From positions 434,001 through 498,000 of the forward strand of contig NZ_JADYWU010000002.1 of assembly GCF_015864665.1 (NCBI RefSeq): DNA of 64,000 nt, read 5' to 3'. The notes beneath the pieces were generated by a model. It made no database searches. It was given only the letters and a program-made list of their open reading frames with translations, and was not told where the DNA came from. Position 1 is the first letter of the stretch, and each line of letters starts with the position of its first letter. Made by a program: the position numbers and the translations under genes. The DNA is from Salinibacterium sp. SWN167. Lineage in GTDB: Bacteria > Actinomycetota > Actinomycetes > Actinomycetales > Microbacteriaceae. Shown here piece after piece: positions 1-7,545 of this stretch.

Positions 1-555
1 GATGTGCGCATTGTGTCGCTTCAACTCGGCCGCCCCGCTCGCGATGTGATCGGCATTGCGGCGCGCTGCGTGTGCGGCGCTCCGACCGTGGTGTCGACCA
101 AACCCCGCCTGAGCGATGGAACGCCGTTCCCCACGATCTATTACCTGTGCCACCCGGCCGCAACGGCATCCGTGTCGACGCTTGAAGCTGAGGGGCAGAT
201 GCCGGAGCTCGCGGCAATGCTCGAGGGCGAGATTGGTGCGCAGTACCAGGCCGCCCACGACGCCTACATTGCCGACCGGGATGGCATTGAGGTCGTTCCC
301 GAGCTGGCCGGCGTTTCAGCCGGCGGCATGCCCACTCGCGTGAAGTGCCTGCACGCGCTGGTTGGCCATTCACTCGCAGCCGGCCCCGGAGTTAACCCCA
401 TCGGCGATATCGCTCTTGAGCGTGCCTCGTGGAGCCCGGCCGTGTGCCAGTGCCCCGACTACACCGAAGCAACTAGCGACTGCGCCTCGGCAGCCGATGC
501 TGTCTCGGCGCCCACTGCTGCCCCAGCGACGGTGACAGGGGAGACACAACGGTGA
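1..555 (+). CDS. DUF501 domain protein, 5' end cut by window
   Basis: The reading frame is open from the first base of the window, so the annotated GTG at position 4 is probably internal and the gene starts upstream. The visible 183 residues carry a cysteine pair early (RCVCG) and a second Cys-rich part (CQCPDY), with the H-A-L-V-G-H-S-L segment typical of the actinobacterial DUF501 family; its biochemical function is unknown. In actinobacteria this family usually follows eno and an FtsB-like divisome gene, which would lie just left of the window (inference). The last 40 residues are an Ala/Thr-rich low-complexity tail. Its stop overlaps the GTG start of the following protease by three bases, indicating translational coupling. 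Confidence 0.8.
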   Translation, partial: DVRIVSLQLGRPARDVIGIAARCVCGAPTVVSTKPRLSDGTPFPTIYYLCHPAATASVSTLEAEGQMPELAAMLEGEIGAQYQAAHDAYIADRDGIEVVPELAGVSAGGMPTRVKCLHALVGHSLAAGPGVNPIGDIALERASWSPAVCQCPDYTEATSDCASAADAVSAPTAAPATVTGETQR

Positions 556-1799
556 AGCGGTGGGCTGCTGGCGCGATACTGATGGCGAGCCTTGCGTCGC
601 TATTGGTGGCGACCCCGGCCCACGCGGATGCGGTGCGTGACCAAGAATATTGGCTTCAGGAGTACGGCATCGAAGCCGCGTGGGAGACCACCAAGGGCGC
701 AGGCGTGACTATTGCGGTGATCGACACCGGTGTTGATGGCTCGGTGGACGAGCTTGTTGGTGTTGTCACGGGCGGAACAGATTTCTCAGGCCAAGGCTCG
801 GCAAACGGCCAGACACCGGTCGGCGACGATAACCCAGCGCACGGCACGCTCGTCGCGTCGCTCGCGGCAGGGCGCGGCACCGATACGGACGCTGGCGTGA
901 TCGGTGCGGCTCCAGCGGCGAACATTATGGCGATCTCTATCGGCTTCACCGGTGGGGCGATCAGTTCGGATGATCAGATTGCCTTGGCGGTTCGCTATGC
1001 AGTCGATCAGGGGGCCGACGTCATTAATTTGTCGCTCACCCGTGAGACTCTCGACTGGCCGCTGAGCTGGGACAGCGCATTCCTTTACGCGATGGACAAC
1101 GACGTTGTTGTTGTGGCGGCGGCGGGAAACCGTGGCAGTGGAACTGCCTCCGTGGGTGCGCCCGCGACGATGCCCGGCGTTTTGACTGTTGCGGGTGTCG
1201 ACGTTAACGGCGTCGCGAGCTTCAACGCGTCCACCCAGGGCATCACGATCGGTGTTGCTGCGCCCAGCGAGGATTTAGTGGGCGTTGCTCCCGGTGGTTC
1301 GCATGTGCTGTGGAACGGCACCAGCGGGGCGACCCCGATCGTGGCCGGCATCGTGGCGCTCGTGCGTGCCGCTCATCCTGAGCTGGATGCTAACAACGTG
1401 ATCAATCGCATTGTCTCCACGGCGCACGACACGGGTGCTCCGGGCGCAGACGCGATTTATGGCTTCGGGCTCATCGATGCTGAAGCAGCGGTGACGGCAA
1501 ATGTTCCGCTCGTTGACGAGAACCCGATGGGGAGTCTCGCGGAGTGGATCACCGTTTACCGCCGTGCGGAATCCACGCCGATCCCTGTGCCGAGCTTCAG
1601 CCCGACACCGACGCCGGTTCCGGAAACAGTGCCGGACGTTGCGGGGCCCGTCAGTCCGCTCGGAACAGTGCTGCCAACCGTGAGCATGCTTCGCAATGTG
1701 GGCGTACCTCTTGCCATTTACGCGATTTTTTTGATGATTTTGGCCGGTTCGGGCGTCTTCGCTTGGCGTCGGTTTAGGAGTCTGCGCGAGACAGAGTAA
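552..1799 (+). CDS. S8 family serine peptidase, membrane-anchored (mycosin-like)
   Basis: A 415-residue secreted subtilisin-type protease. A Sec signal peptide covers about residues 1-26. The catalytic triad is Asp58 in VIDTGVDG, His97 in HGTLVAS and Ser258 in NGTSGATP, with the oxyanion Asn193 in AAAGNRG. A Pro/Thr-rich linker (about 340-370) leads to a C-terminal membrane helix (about 385-405) followed by Arg-rich residues, so the catalytic domain is predicted to sit on the outer face of the membrane. This architecture matches mycosins of type VII secretion loci, but no ESX gene is visible nearby, so a general surface protease is equally possible. The GTG start overlaps the DUF501 stop, and the two genes are probably one transcript. 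Confidence 0.93.
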   Translation: MKRWAAGAILMASLASLLVATPAHADAVRDQEYWLQEYGIEAAWETTKGAGVTIAVIDTGVDGSVDELVGVVTGGTDFSGQGSANGQTPVGDDNPAHGTLVASLAAGRGTDTDAGVIGAAPAANIMAISIGFTGGAISSDDQIALAVRYAVDQGADVINLSLTRETLDWPLSWDSAFLYAMDNDVVVVAAAGNRGSGTASVGAPATMPGVLTVAGVDVNGVASFNASTQGITIGVAAPSEDLVGVAPGGSHVLWNGTSGATPIVAGIVALVRAAHPELDANNVINRIVSTAHDTGAPGADAIYGFGLIDAEAAVTANVPLVDENPMGSLAEWITVYRRAESTPIPVPSFSPTPTPVPETVPDVAGPVSPLGTVLPTVSMLRNVGVPLAIYAIFLMILAGSGVFAWRRFRSLRETE

Positions 1800-1837
1800 G
1801 TTTGGTGGCGAACTTCCCTTTTAGGAGACTCTAACTC

Positions 1838-3154
1838 GTGCCAAAAATCTTGATTGTCGGCGGCGGTTACGCCGGTTTTTACACTGCCCGTAAGCTCGAA
1901 AAGTGGCTGCGTCGCGGCGAAGCTGAGGTCACCATGGTGGACCCTCTTCCCTACATGACGTACCAGCCTTTCTTGCCTGAGGTTGCAGCAGGCTCCATTG
2001 AGCCTCGCCACGCGGTTGTTCCGCACCGTCGCCACTTGAAGACCACCAAGGTCGTCACAGCGAAGGTCACCGGAATCAACCACGAGGCGAAGACTGCAAC
2101 GATTCAGCCTGAAGTGGGTGACTCGTGGGAGATCGACTACGACCTCGTTGTCGTTACCGCTGGCGCCGTTTCGCGCACCTTCCCGATCCCGGGCGTCGCT
2201 GATGAAGCGATTGGCATGAAGACGATCGAAGAGGCTGTTGCCGTTCGCGACCGTCTTCTCACTAACTTCGACAAGGCATCCAACCTGCCTGCAGGCCCTG
2301 AGCGCGACCGCTTGCTGACATTCGTTGTTGTCGGTGGCGGCTTCGCCGGTATCGAAGCCTTCGGTGAGATGCGCAGCCTGGCTTCATCGCTGCTGCCGCT
2401 CTACCCGAGCATTAACTTCGAAGACACTCACTTCCACCTCATTGAAGCCATGGGCCGCATCATGCCCGAGGTTTCGCTCGAGACGAGCAAGTGGGTTATC
2501 AAGAACCTCGCCGACCGCGGCGCACAGATTCACCTCGACACCCAGCTGAAGTCAGCGGTGGGTGGCGTGGTTGAGCTGTCGACCGGCGAAAGCTTCGAGT
2601 CAGACACCATCGTGTGGACCGCTGGCGTTATGGCCAACCCGGTCGTGCGCAGCACTGACCTTCCCATCGAAGAGCGTGGACGCATCCGTGTGCAGGCAGA
2701 CCTCCGTGTCATCAACGATGACGGTGTCGTCGAGGGTGCCTGGGGTGCCGGCGACGTGTGTGCTGTTCCCGACCTCACCGGTGGTGGCGTTGGCGGCTTC
2801 TGCGTTCCGAACGCTCAGCACGCTGTTCGCCAGGCCAAGCTCATGGCCAAGAACATTGTGGCTTCGCTTCGCGGCGAAGAGACCAAGGACTACTTCCACA
2901 AGAACCAGGGTGCCGTTGCCGGTCTCGGTCTCTACCACGGCGTTTTCCAGTCGGGCAAGATCGCGGTCAAGGGTTTCCCGGCGTGGTTCATGCACCGTGG
3001 CTACCACGGCATGGCGATGCCAATGTTCGAGCGCAAGGCTCGCGTCTTCAGCAACTGGATCACGAACTTCTTCTGGGGTCGCGACACCATTTCGCTCGAG
3101 GCTCGCGTAGAACCGCGCCGCGCATTCGAAGAATTCGCTTCACGCCCCAAATAG
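1838..3154 (+). CDS. ndh: Type II NADH dehydrogenase (NAD(P)/FAD-dependent oxidoreductase)
   Basis: A 438-residue single-subunit NADH:quinone oxidoreductase, which feeds electrons to menaquinone without pumping protons. Two Rossmann dinucleotide motifs are visible: GGGYAG near residue 8 for FAD and VVGGGFAG near residue 165 for NADH. The GAGD segment (about residue 305) is the usual FAD-contacting motif. The C-terminus (about 390-425) is amphipathic and aromatic, as in family members that sit on the membrane surface. The GTG start follows an AGGAG ribosome binding site at 1822-1826. Length and motif spacing are typical. It stands alone, followed by a small hairpin and the tRNA gene. Confidence 0.93.
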   Translation: MPKILIVGGGYAGFYTARKLEKWLRRGEAEVTMVDPLPYMTYQPFLPEVAAGSIEPRHAVVPHRRHLKTTKVVTAKVTGINHEAKTATIQPEVGDSWEIDYDLVVVTAGAVSRTFPIPGVADEAIGMKTIEEAVAVRDRLLTNFDKASNLPAGPERDRLLTFVVVGGGFAGIEAFGEMRSLASSLLPLYPSINFEDTHFHLIEAMGRIMPEVSLETSKWVIKNLADRGAQIHLDTQLKSAVGGVVELSTGESFESDTIVWTAGVMANPVVRSTDLPIEERGRIRVQADLRVINDDGVVEGAWGAGDVCAVPDLTGGGVGGFCVPNAQHAVRQAKLMAKNIVASLRGEETKDYFHKNQGAVAGLGLYHGVFQSGKIAVKGFPAWFMHRGYHGMAMPMFERKARVFSNWITNFFWGRDTISLEARVEPRRAFEEFASRPK

Positions 3155-3168
3155 CGTGACTGCATGCT

Positions 3169-3184
3169 CCACGCGAAAGCGTGG
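3169..3184 (+). terminator. Hairpin with GAAA loop between ndh and the tRNA
   Basis: CCACGC/GCGTGG arms close a GAAA tetraloop, 15 bp after the ndh stop and 6 bp before the tRNA. There is no T-run, so it may be an attenuating or processing hairpin rather than a full terminator. Confidence 0.4.
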
Positions 3185-3189
3185 GGCGT

Positions 3190-3263
3190 GCCCCGATAGC
3201 CCAATTGGCAGAGGCAGATGACTTAAAATCATCACAGTCAGGGTTCGAGTCCCTGTCGGGGCA
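3190..3263 (+). tRNA. tRNA-Leu (anticodon UAA), short variable loop
   Basis: A 74-nt cloverleaf folds with a 7-bp acceptor stem (GCCCCGA/TCGGGGC), a D-arm with GCC/GGC pairing, a 5-bp anticodon stem (GATGA/TCATC) around the loop CTTAAAA giving anticodon TAA, and a 5-bp T-stem around TTCGAGT. The discriminator base is A and CCA is not encoded. UAA decodes UUA, a rare leucine codon in high-G+C genomes but present here (for example at 17330 and 24032). The odd point is the five-base variable region: leucine tRNAs are normally class II with a long variable arm. It is either an atypical tRNA-Leu or a tRNA of another identity. Confidence 0.85.
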
Positions 3264-3280
3264 CTGCATGATTAACGAGT

Positions 3281-3309
3281 TGAAGGCGGTCGCAGTGCGT
3301 CCGCCTTCA
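3281..3309. terminator. Bidirectional hairpin terminator between tRNA and arsC
   Basis: TGAAGGCGG (3281-3289) pairs with CCGCCTTCA (3301-3309). It lies between the converging tRNA gene and arsC, and a T-rich stretch (TCGTTTAAG) follows on the plus strand. Confidence 0.65.
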
Positions 3310-3326
3310 GTCGTTTAAGTAGTTGT

Positions 3327-3749
3327 CTAGGCGGGAAGGATCTCCGCGAGCAGCTTCTGGATGCGCGCCTTGATGTCATCACGGATCGGGCGAACCTCGT
3401 CGAGGCCTTTGCCCTTCGGGTCGACGAGCTCCCAGTCTTCGTAGCGCTTGCCGGGGAAGATGGGGCAGACGTCGCCGCAGCCCATCGTGATGACGACATC
3501 CGAGGCCTGCACCTGGTCGGTCGTCATGAGCTGGGGGACCGCCTGCGAGATGTCGATGCCCTCCTCGGCCATCGCGGCAATGGCGGTGGGGTTGATTTCG
3601 TTGCCGGGCTCCGAGCCGCCCGAGCGCACCTCGACGGCACCGTTCGAGAGCGCCGTCATGTAGCCGGCGGCCATCTGGGAGCGGCCTGCATTGTGGATGC
3701 AGACGAACAGAACGACGGGCTTAGTGGCGGGGGCAGTCTCGGTAGTCAT
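3327..3749 (-). CDS. arsC: Arsenate reductase, LMW-phosphatase type
   Basis: A 140-residue cytoplasmic arsenate reductase that converts arsenate to arsenite. The P-loop CIHNAGRS (C-x5-R) near the N-terminus and the TMGCGDVCP segment, with the cysteines used for the intramolecular disulfide cascade, are both present, as is the conserved YEDWELVDP. I prefer the ATG at 3749; an in-frame TTG two codons upstream is possible. A perfect CATAGA-N6-TCTATG inverted repeat lies 9 bp upstream, so it is probably repressed by the ArsR domain encoded next door. It is transcribed away from the tRNA and in the same direction as the ArsR-ArsC fusion. Confidence 0.93.
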   Translation of the reverse strand: MTTETAPATKPVVLFVCIHNAGRSQMAAGYMTALSNGAVEVRSGGSEPGNEINPTAIAAMAEEGIDISQAVPQLMTTDQVQASDVVITMGCGDVCPIFPGKRYEDWELVDPKGKGLDEVRPIRDDIKARIQKLLAEILPA

Positions 3750-3757
3750 AGGCAAAG

Positions 3758-3775
3758 CATAGATGATTGTCTATG
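3758..3775. promoter_or_regulatory. Putative ArsR operator upstream of arsC
   Basis: A perfect inverted repeat, CATAGA-N6-TCTATG, lies just upstream of arsC. The same arrangement with one mismatch lies in front of the ArsR-ArsC gene at 4815-4832, which supports a shared repressor. Confidence 0.6.
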
Positions 3776-3812
3776 TTTTGCGCGAGCGCTGCGGGTGCAG
3801 GAACGCGATAGT

Positions 3813-4784
3813 TCACGCAGCGTTCACCGGAGGCAGCGAGCGAAGCAATTCTCGGACTCGGCCATCGATGTCGTCGCGCACGGCTCGCACGCCATCCATG
3901 GACATAGTGGCGGGGTCAGGGAGTTCCCAATCGAGGTAGCGACGGCCGGGGTAAATGGGGCACGCATCGCCGCAGCCCATCGTGATCACGACATCCGCAC
4001 CCCGCACGACTTCATCGGTGAGCGGCTTCGGGTACTCGCCCGCAACCGAAACGCCAATCTCGTCGAGGGCCGCCACGATCTTTGGATTGATGGTCTCGGT
4101 GGGCTCTGATCCGGCGGTGAGCACGCGCACACGATCGCCAGCAAGAGACCTCAGAATTGCGGATGCCATTTGCGAGCGACCCGCATTCTGCACGCACACA
4201 AACAGCACGTCGGTTGGCGCACCGGATGCCGCGGCATCCGTCACTCCTTCGGAGTCGGCAAGCGCAAGCGACCCCAGACGGTCGGCGGCGAACCGGGAGG
4301 TGTGCGACGACAAATGGCGATCGCGCGGCGCGCCCTGGCGGAGCAGTTCGTAGCTACTTGCGACGTACTCGGCCACGGTCTCACGGGAGAAGACTCCGGC
4401 GAATCGCAGCGCGAGGTCATCGCTGATGCGCGCGAGAATCGCCGGGTCCACTGAGGAGGGGTTGGCGTCGGAGGGGGAGTGCTGCACAAAATCAAACACA
4501 TCGGCAAGGCGCGACGGTACGAGGGAGTACCAGACTTGGCGCCCTTCCTGAGTGCTCTGCAGGATGCCGTCGGTCGCCATGATGCGCACGTGATGGCTCA
4601 CGGTGGGCTGGGTGAGGCCGAGACGAGCGGCAAGGTCGGTGACTCCGCGGCGGCCGTCGGGGGCATCCATGAGTAGGCGAAGAATCTGCACTCGGGTGGG
4701 GTCAGCGATCGCTCGCATGCTCTGGGCGATGCGTTCGGCTACCGTGCGTTCGCTTTCGGGGGCGGATGACTCGGTCGCGGGCAT
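3813..4784 (-). CDS. ArsR repressor fused to arsenate reductase
   Basis: A 323-residue three-part fusion. An ArsR-family winged helix (about residues 15-100) contains the recognition helix around LGLTQPTVSHHV. A helical middle segment (about 110-165) resembles the three-helix domain found in actinobacterial arsenate reductases. A LMW-phosphatase-type ArsC domain follows, with P-loop CVQNAGRS and the TMGCGDACPIYPG motif. The protein should both sense arsenicals and reduce arsenate. The ATG at 4784 is preferred over the ATG at 4817 because the latter falls inside the putative operator. It diverges from the aquaglyceroporin gene across a 66-bp promoter region. Confidence 0.9.
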   Translation of the reverse strand: MPATESSAPESERTVAERIAQSMRAIADPTRVQILRLLMDAPDGRRGVTDLAARLGLTQPTVSHHVRIMATDGILQSTQEGRQVWYSLVPSRLADVFDFVQHSPSDANPSSVDPAILARISDDLALRFAGVFSRETVAEYVASSYELLRQGAPRDRHLSSHTSRFAADRLGSLALADSEGVTDAAASGAPTDVLFVCVQNAGRSQMASAILRSLAGDRVRVLTAGSEPTETINPKIVAALDEIGVSVAGEYPKPLTDEVVRGADVVITMGCGDACPIYPGRRYLDWELPDPATMSMDGVRAVRDDIDGRVRELLRSLPPVNAA

Positions 4785-4814
4785 GGCACTCAGTCTAAAC
4801 GAGGATGCGCGATT

Positions 4815-4832
4815 CATAGACAGTTATCAATG
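4815..4832. promoter_or_regulatory. Putative ArsR operator in the divergent promoter region
   Basis: CATAGA-N6-TCAATG differs from the arsC operator at 3758-3775 by one base in the symmetric half-sites. It lies between the divergent starts at 4784 and 4851, so one bound repressor could control both genes. Confidence 0.6.
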
Positions 4833-4850
4833 TTTCGGTATGATCGCCGA

Positions 4851-5537
4851 ATGACCACGCCTCGCACCTTCGCTCTTGCCCGCCGCCTGACCGCAGAATT
4901 TGTCGGAAGCGCCGGGCTTTCCGCGGTCGTCATCGGTTCCGGTATCGCTGCTCAACAGCTCTCGCCGGGAGACACCGGGCTGCAGTTGCTCGAGAATGCC
5001 CTCGCGACTGCCCTTGGCCTTGGCGTGCTCATCCTTGTCTTCATGACGGTCAGTGGGGCGCACTTCAACCCCGTCGTCTCCATCGTGGACTCGCTCAGCG
5101 GGCTGCGGTCGTGGCGCGATACGGCGTTCTACATTCCCGCTCAGGTTGTCGGATGTATCGTCGGTGCGATCCTCGCCAACCTCATGTTTGCGCAGGCCGC
5201 CGTCACGTTCAGCACCACTGTGCGCCTCACGCCAAGCCACTTTCTCAGCGAGGTCGTCGCCACCGCCGGACTCATTGTCGTGATCTTCGCTCTCGTGCGC
5301 ACGGGGCGCGCAAACCTCGCGCCGATCGCTGTGGGCGCGTATATCGGCGGCGCGTACTTCTTCACGAGCTCCACGAGTTTCGCCAACCCCGCCATCACCA
5401 TCGGTCGGATGTTCAGCGACACGTTCGCCGGCATCGCCCCGGGCTCGGCTCCCGGTTTCATCGCGGCGCAACTGCTCGGTGCCGCAGTAGGCTTCGGCCT
5501 TGTGCGGTGGGTGTTCCCCGAGCGTCGAATCGCGTAA
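4851..5537 (+). CDS. MIP family aquaglyceroporin (AqpS-like)
   Basis: A 228-residue membrane channel with about six hydrophobic helices and two half-helix motifs: HFNPVVS near residue 67 (NPV in place of NPA) and FANPAITIGRMF near residue 180. It is divergent from the ArsR-ArsC fusion, and no ArsB or Acr3 efflux pump is visible. This matches the known arrangement in which an AqpS-type channel lets arsenite formed by ArsC leave the cell (family knowledge; its role here is inferred). The ATG at 4851 is chosen because an upstream in-frame start at 4830 would fall inside the operator region. It could also conduct glycerol or water. Confidence 0.85.
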   Translation: MTTPRTFALARRLTAEFVGSAGLSAVVIGSGIAAQQLSPGDTGLQLLENALATALGLGVLILVFMTVSGAHFNPVVSIVDSLSGLRSWRDTAFYIPAQVVGCIVGAILANLMFAQAAVTFSTTVRLTPSHFLSEVVATAGLIVVIFALVRTGRANLAPIAVGAYIGGAYFFTSSTSFANPAITIGRMFSDTFAGIAPGSAPGFIAAQLLGAAVGFGLVRWVFPERRIA

Positions 5538-5579
5538 CCTCAAGCAGATAGATTCTCAATTTATGGTGATGGGGTCACG

Positions 5580-5807
5580 ATGATCGACAACTTCAATGTG
5601 TGGCACCTCGTCATCGTCGCGACGCTGATCCTGCCCTACGCTGCGAGCGTCTGGGCGATTATCGTCACCGCCCGCGAGACGACCCTGTCGATGTTCTTCC
5701 TGCTCGTGTGGGCGGTCGTGCTGCTCGCGATTCCCTATTTTGGGCTCATTGCATGGGTGTTCTGGTGGAACGCCGGAAAACGTAGTCGCGCGAACCGTAA
5801 TTCTTAG
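5580..5807 (+). CDS. Small PLDc_N-domain membrane protein
   Basis: A 75-residue integral membrane protein with two hydrophobic helices (about residues 8-28 and 36-60). It resembles the phospholipase-D nuclease N-terminal (PLDc_N) family of short two-helix proteins, which lack any catalytic HKD motif. The C-terminus is basic. Function is unknown. The ATG at 5580 is the only good start. Its stop overlaps the stop of the converging monooxygenase-like gene by four bases. Confidence 0.7.
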   Translation: MIDNFNVWHLVIVATLILPYAASVWAIIVTARETTLSMFFLLVWAVVLLAIPYFGLIAWVFWWNAGKRSRANRNS

Positions 5808-6106
5808 TCGCGCAGCGGCGAACCCACGACTTCGAAACGGTGCCCGCCCATCTCGCCGCTCAACAGGGGCATCGCCTCCTTGATCGCTGCCTGCACGCTC
5901 GCGAGTTGCAGGGAGAGTCGGTGGGCTTCAGCCGATTCCCAGAGCTCAGAAACGAACACGGTGTCGGGATGCTCGTCGCTCACGCCGACCTCGTAGCTGA
6001 GGCATCCGGCGCTATCCAGATCGGTGCTGCGTCGCGTGAGAATGGCGACAACCTCATCGCGGTGGCCGGGCTTCACTCCGAGGGTGCCTACGTTTACGAA
6101 AGTCAT
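5804..6106 (-). CDS. Putative quinol monooxygenase (ABM family)
   Basis: A 100-residue protein of the dimeric alpha/beta-barrel ABM fold. It shows the N-terminal strand with V-x-P-G-x-x-x-x, the central CLSYEV strand and the conserved SELWES segment, as in YgiN-like quinol monooxygenases and antibiotic biosynthesis monooxygenases. Its substrate cannot be read from the sequence. The start is set at the ATG at 6106; the open frame runs further upstream but those residues are not family-like. It converges on the small membrane protein with a 4-bp overlap. Confidence 0.75.
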   Translation of the reverse strand: MTFVNVGTLGVKPGHRDEVVAILTRRSTDLDSAGCLSYEVGVSDEHPDTVFVSELWESAEAHRLSLQLASVQAAIKEAMPLLSGEMGGHRFEVVGSPLRD

Positions 6107-6318
6107 GGCTCCACTCAACGCCACTGGCGCGCGACGGTCAAGCAGCCATCGACGGGCTGACGCTGAGGTCGGCGGACTTGCGCAGGGTGAGAACGGTAAC
6201 CCAGCGCGGCCCGTTGTGCTGCGCGCCCGGTTCTGGGAAAGTTGATCCACCACGGCGCCGCTGCCCACCCCCGGTCGCGCTGTGCAGTGATACTCGCCGC
6301 CGTGGCCCAAAGGAATCC

Positions 6319-7545
6319 GTGAAGCTGCTCAGCACCCCCGCAACGCCCTGGCACACGCCCGAGGACTATTGGCAGTCGCTCTCCGATGCGACGCTCTCGC
6401 TCGACGCTCCGTATGGGGTGCTGTCGCTCGAGGCGCTGTCGCACAATGCTGCCGATATGGTTCGCCGAGCATCCGGGGTGCCGATTCGGGTGGCGAGCAA
6501 GTCCATTCGGGTCCGTGAAGTCATGGATGCTGTGCTCGAACTCGATGAATTCCGGGGCGTTCTGGCGTACACCCTCACCGAGGCGCTCTGGCTGGCCGAG
6601 ACCATCGATGATGTCGTTGTCGGCTACCCCTCCGTCGATCGCGCGGCCATCGCAGCGCTTGGAACAAGCCCGGCGCTCGCCGAACGCGTCACGCTCATGA
6701 TCGACTCGGTTGAGCACCTCGATTTCGTTGATTCAGTCGTGTCTCCGCAGCACCGCGAAACGATCCGCGTCTGCATCGATGTGGATGCCTCGTTCCGGTC
6801 GCCCCTGCTCGGTCACGTCGGTGCTCACCGCTCTCCCGTGCGCTCGGCGGCGCAAGCGCGCACGCTCGCGAGCACGGTCGTTGATCGTGCCGGATTCACG
6901 CTGGTCGGAGTGATGGCGTACGAAGCGCAGATTGCGGGAGTCGGCAATCGCCCACCGCATAAGGCCGCCTATGGTCGCCTGCTCGATGTCATGCAGACGG
7001 CATCCGCCAAGGAGCTGCGCGAACGTCGGGGCGAGATTGTCGCCTCGATCAGCGAGATTGCCGAACTCGAATTTGTGAACGGTGGCGGCACAGGCTCGCT
7101 TGAGTCCACAGCCGAAGACACCGCGGTCACTGAAATCGCGGCGGGCAGCGGACTCTTCGGCCCGCACCTTTTCGACAACTACAGCCACTTCACCCCGGCG
7201 CCGGCCGCAGCGTTCGCGCTCGCGGTCGACCGCAAATACTCCCTCGATATTGCGACAGTGCACGGTGGCGGTTGGATTGCCTCGGGCGAAGCGGGCGTCG
7301 ACCGGATGCCCCAGCCCACGTGGCCCGAAGGTCTCAAGTATGTGCCGCGCGAGGGGGCCGGCGAAGTGCAGTCACCGCTCACGGGCCCCGCTGCCGAACA
7401 CCTTCAGATCGGAGACCGCGTGTGGTTCCGCCATACGAAAGCGGGCGAGCTGTCTGAGCATCTCAACGAGTTCGCGGTCGTCGCTGACGGTCGCATCGTG
7501 GATACCGTTCCGACCTACCGCGGCGAGGGCAAAGCGTTCCTGTGA
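6319..7545 (+). CDS. PLP-dependent amino acid deaminase/aldolase (alanine racemase N-terminal fold)
   Basis: A 408-residue fold-type III PLP enzyme. The N-terminal TIM barrel carries the PLP lysine in RVASKSIRVRE. The C-terminal beta domain resembles that of D-serine dehydratase and D-threonine aldolase, with the metal-site type segments NYSHFTP and ATVHGGGW. The reaction could be D-amino acid deamination or aldol cleavage; the substrate is unknown. The GTG at 6319, with AAAGGA at 6309-6314, is preferred over an upstream ATG whose added residues look non-coding. The stop overlaps the start of the next gene (GTGA), so the two form an operon. Confidence 0.82.
   Translation: MKLLSTPATPWHTPEDYWQSLSDATLSLDAPYGVLSLEALSHNAADMVRRASGVPIRVASKSIRVREVMDAVLELDEFRGVLAYTLTEALWLAETIDDVVVGYPSVDRAAIAALGTSPALAERVTLMIDSVEHLDFVDSVVSPQHRETIRVCIDVDASFRSPLLGHVGAHRSPVRSAAQARTLASTVVDRAGFTLVGVMAYEAQIAGVGNRPPHKAAYGRLLDVMQTASAKELRERRGEIVASISEIAELEFVNGGGTGSLESTAEDTAVTEIAAGSGLFGPHLFDNYSHFTPAPAAAFALAVDRKYSLDIATVHGGGWIASGEAGVDRMPQPTWPEGLKYVPREGAGEVQSPLTGPAAEHLQIGDRVWFRHTKAGELSEHLNEFAVVADGRIVDTVPTYRGEGKAFL

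Noticed and set aside
4827-5543. 238-codon minus-strand frame over the aquaporin gene
   Set aside because: It is highly charged and repetitive in composition, as expected for the antisense of a membrane protein; the plus-strand MIP motifs are decisive.
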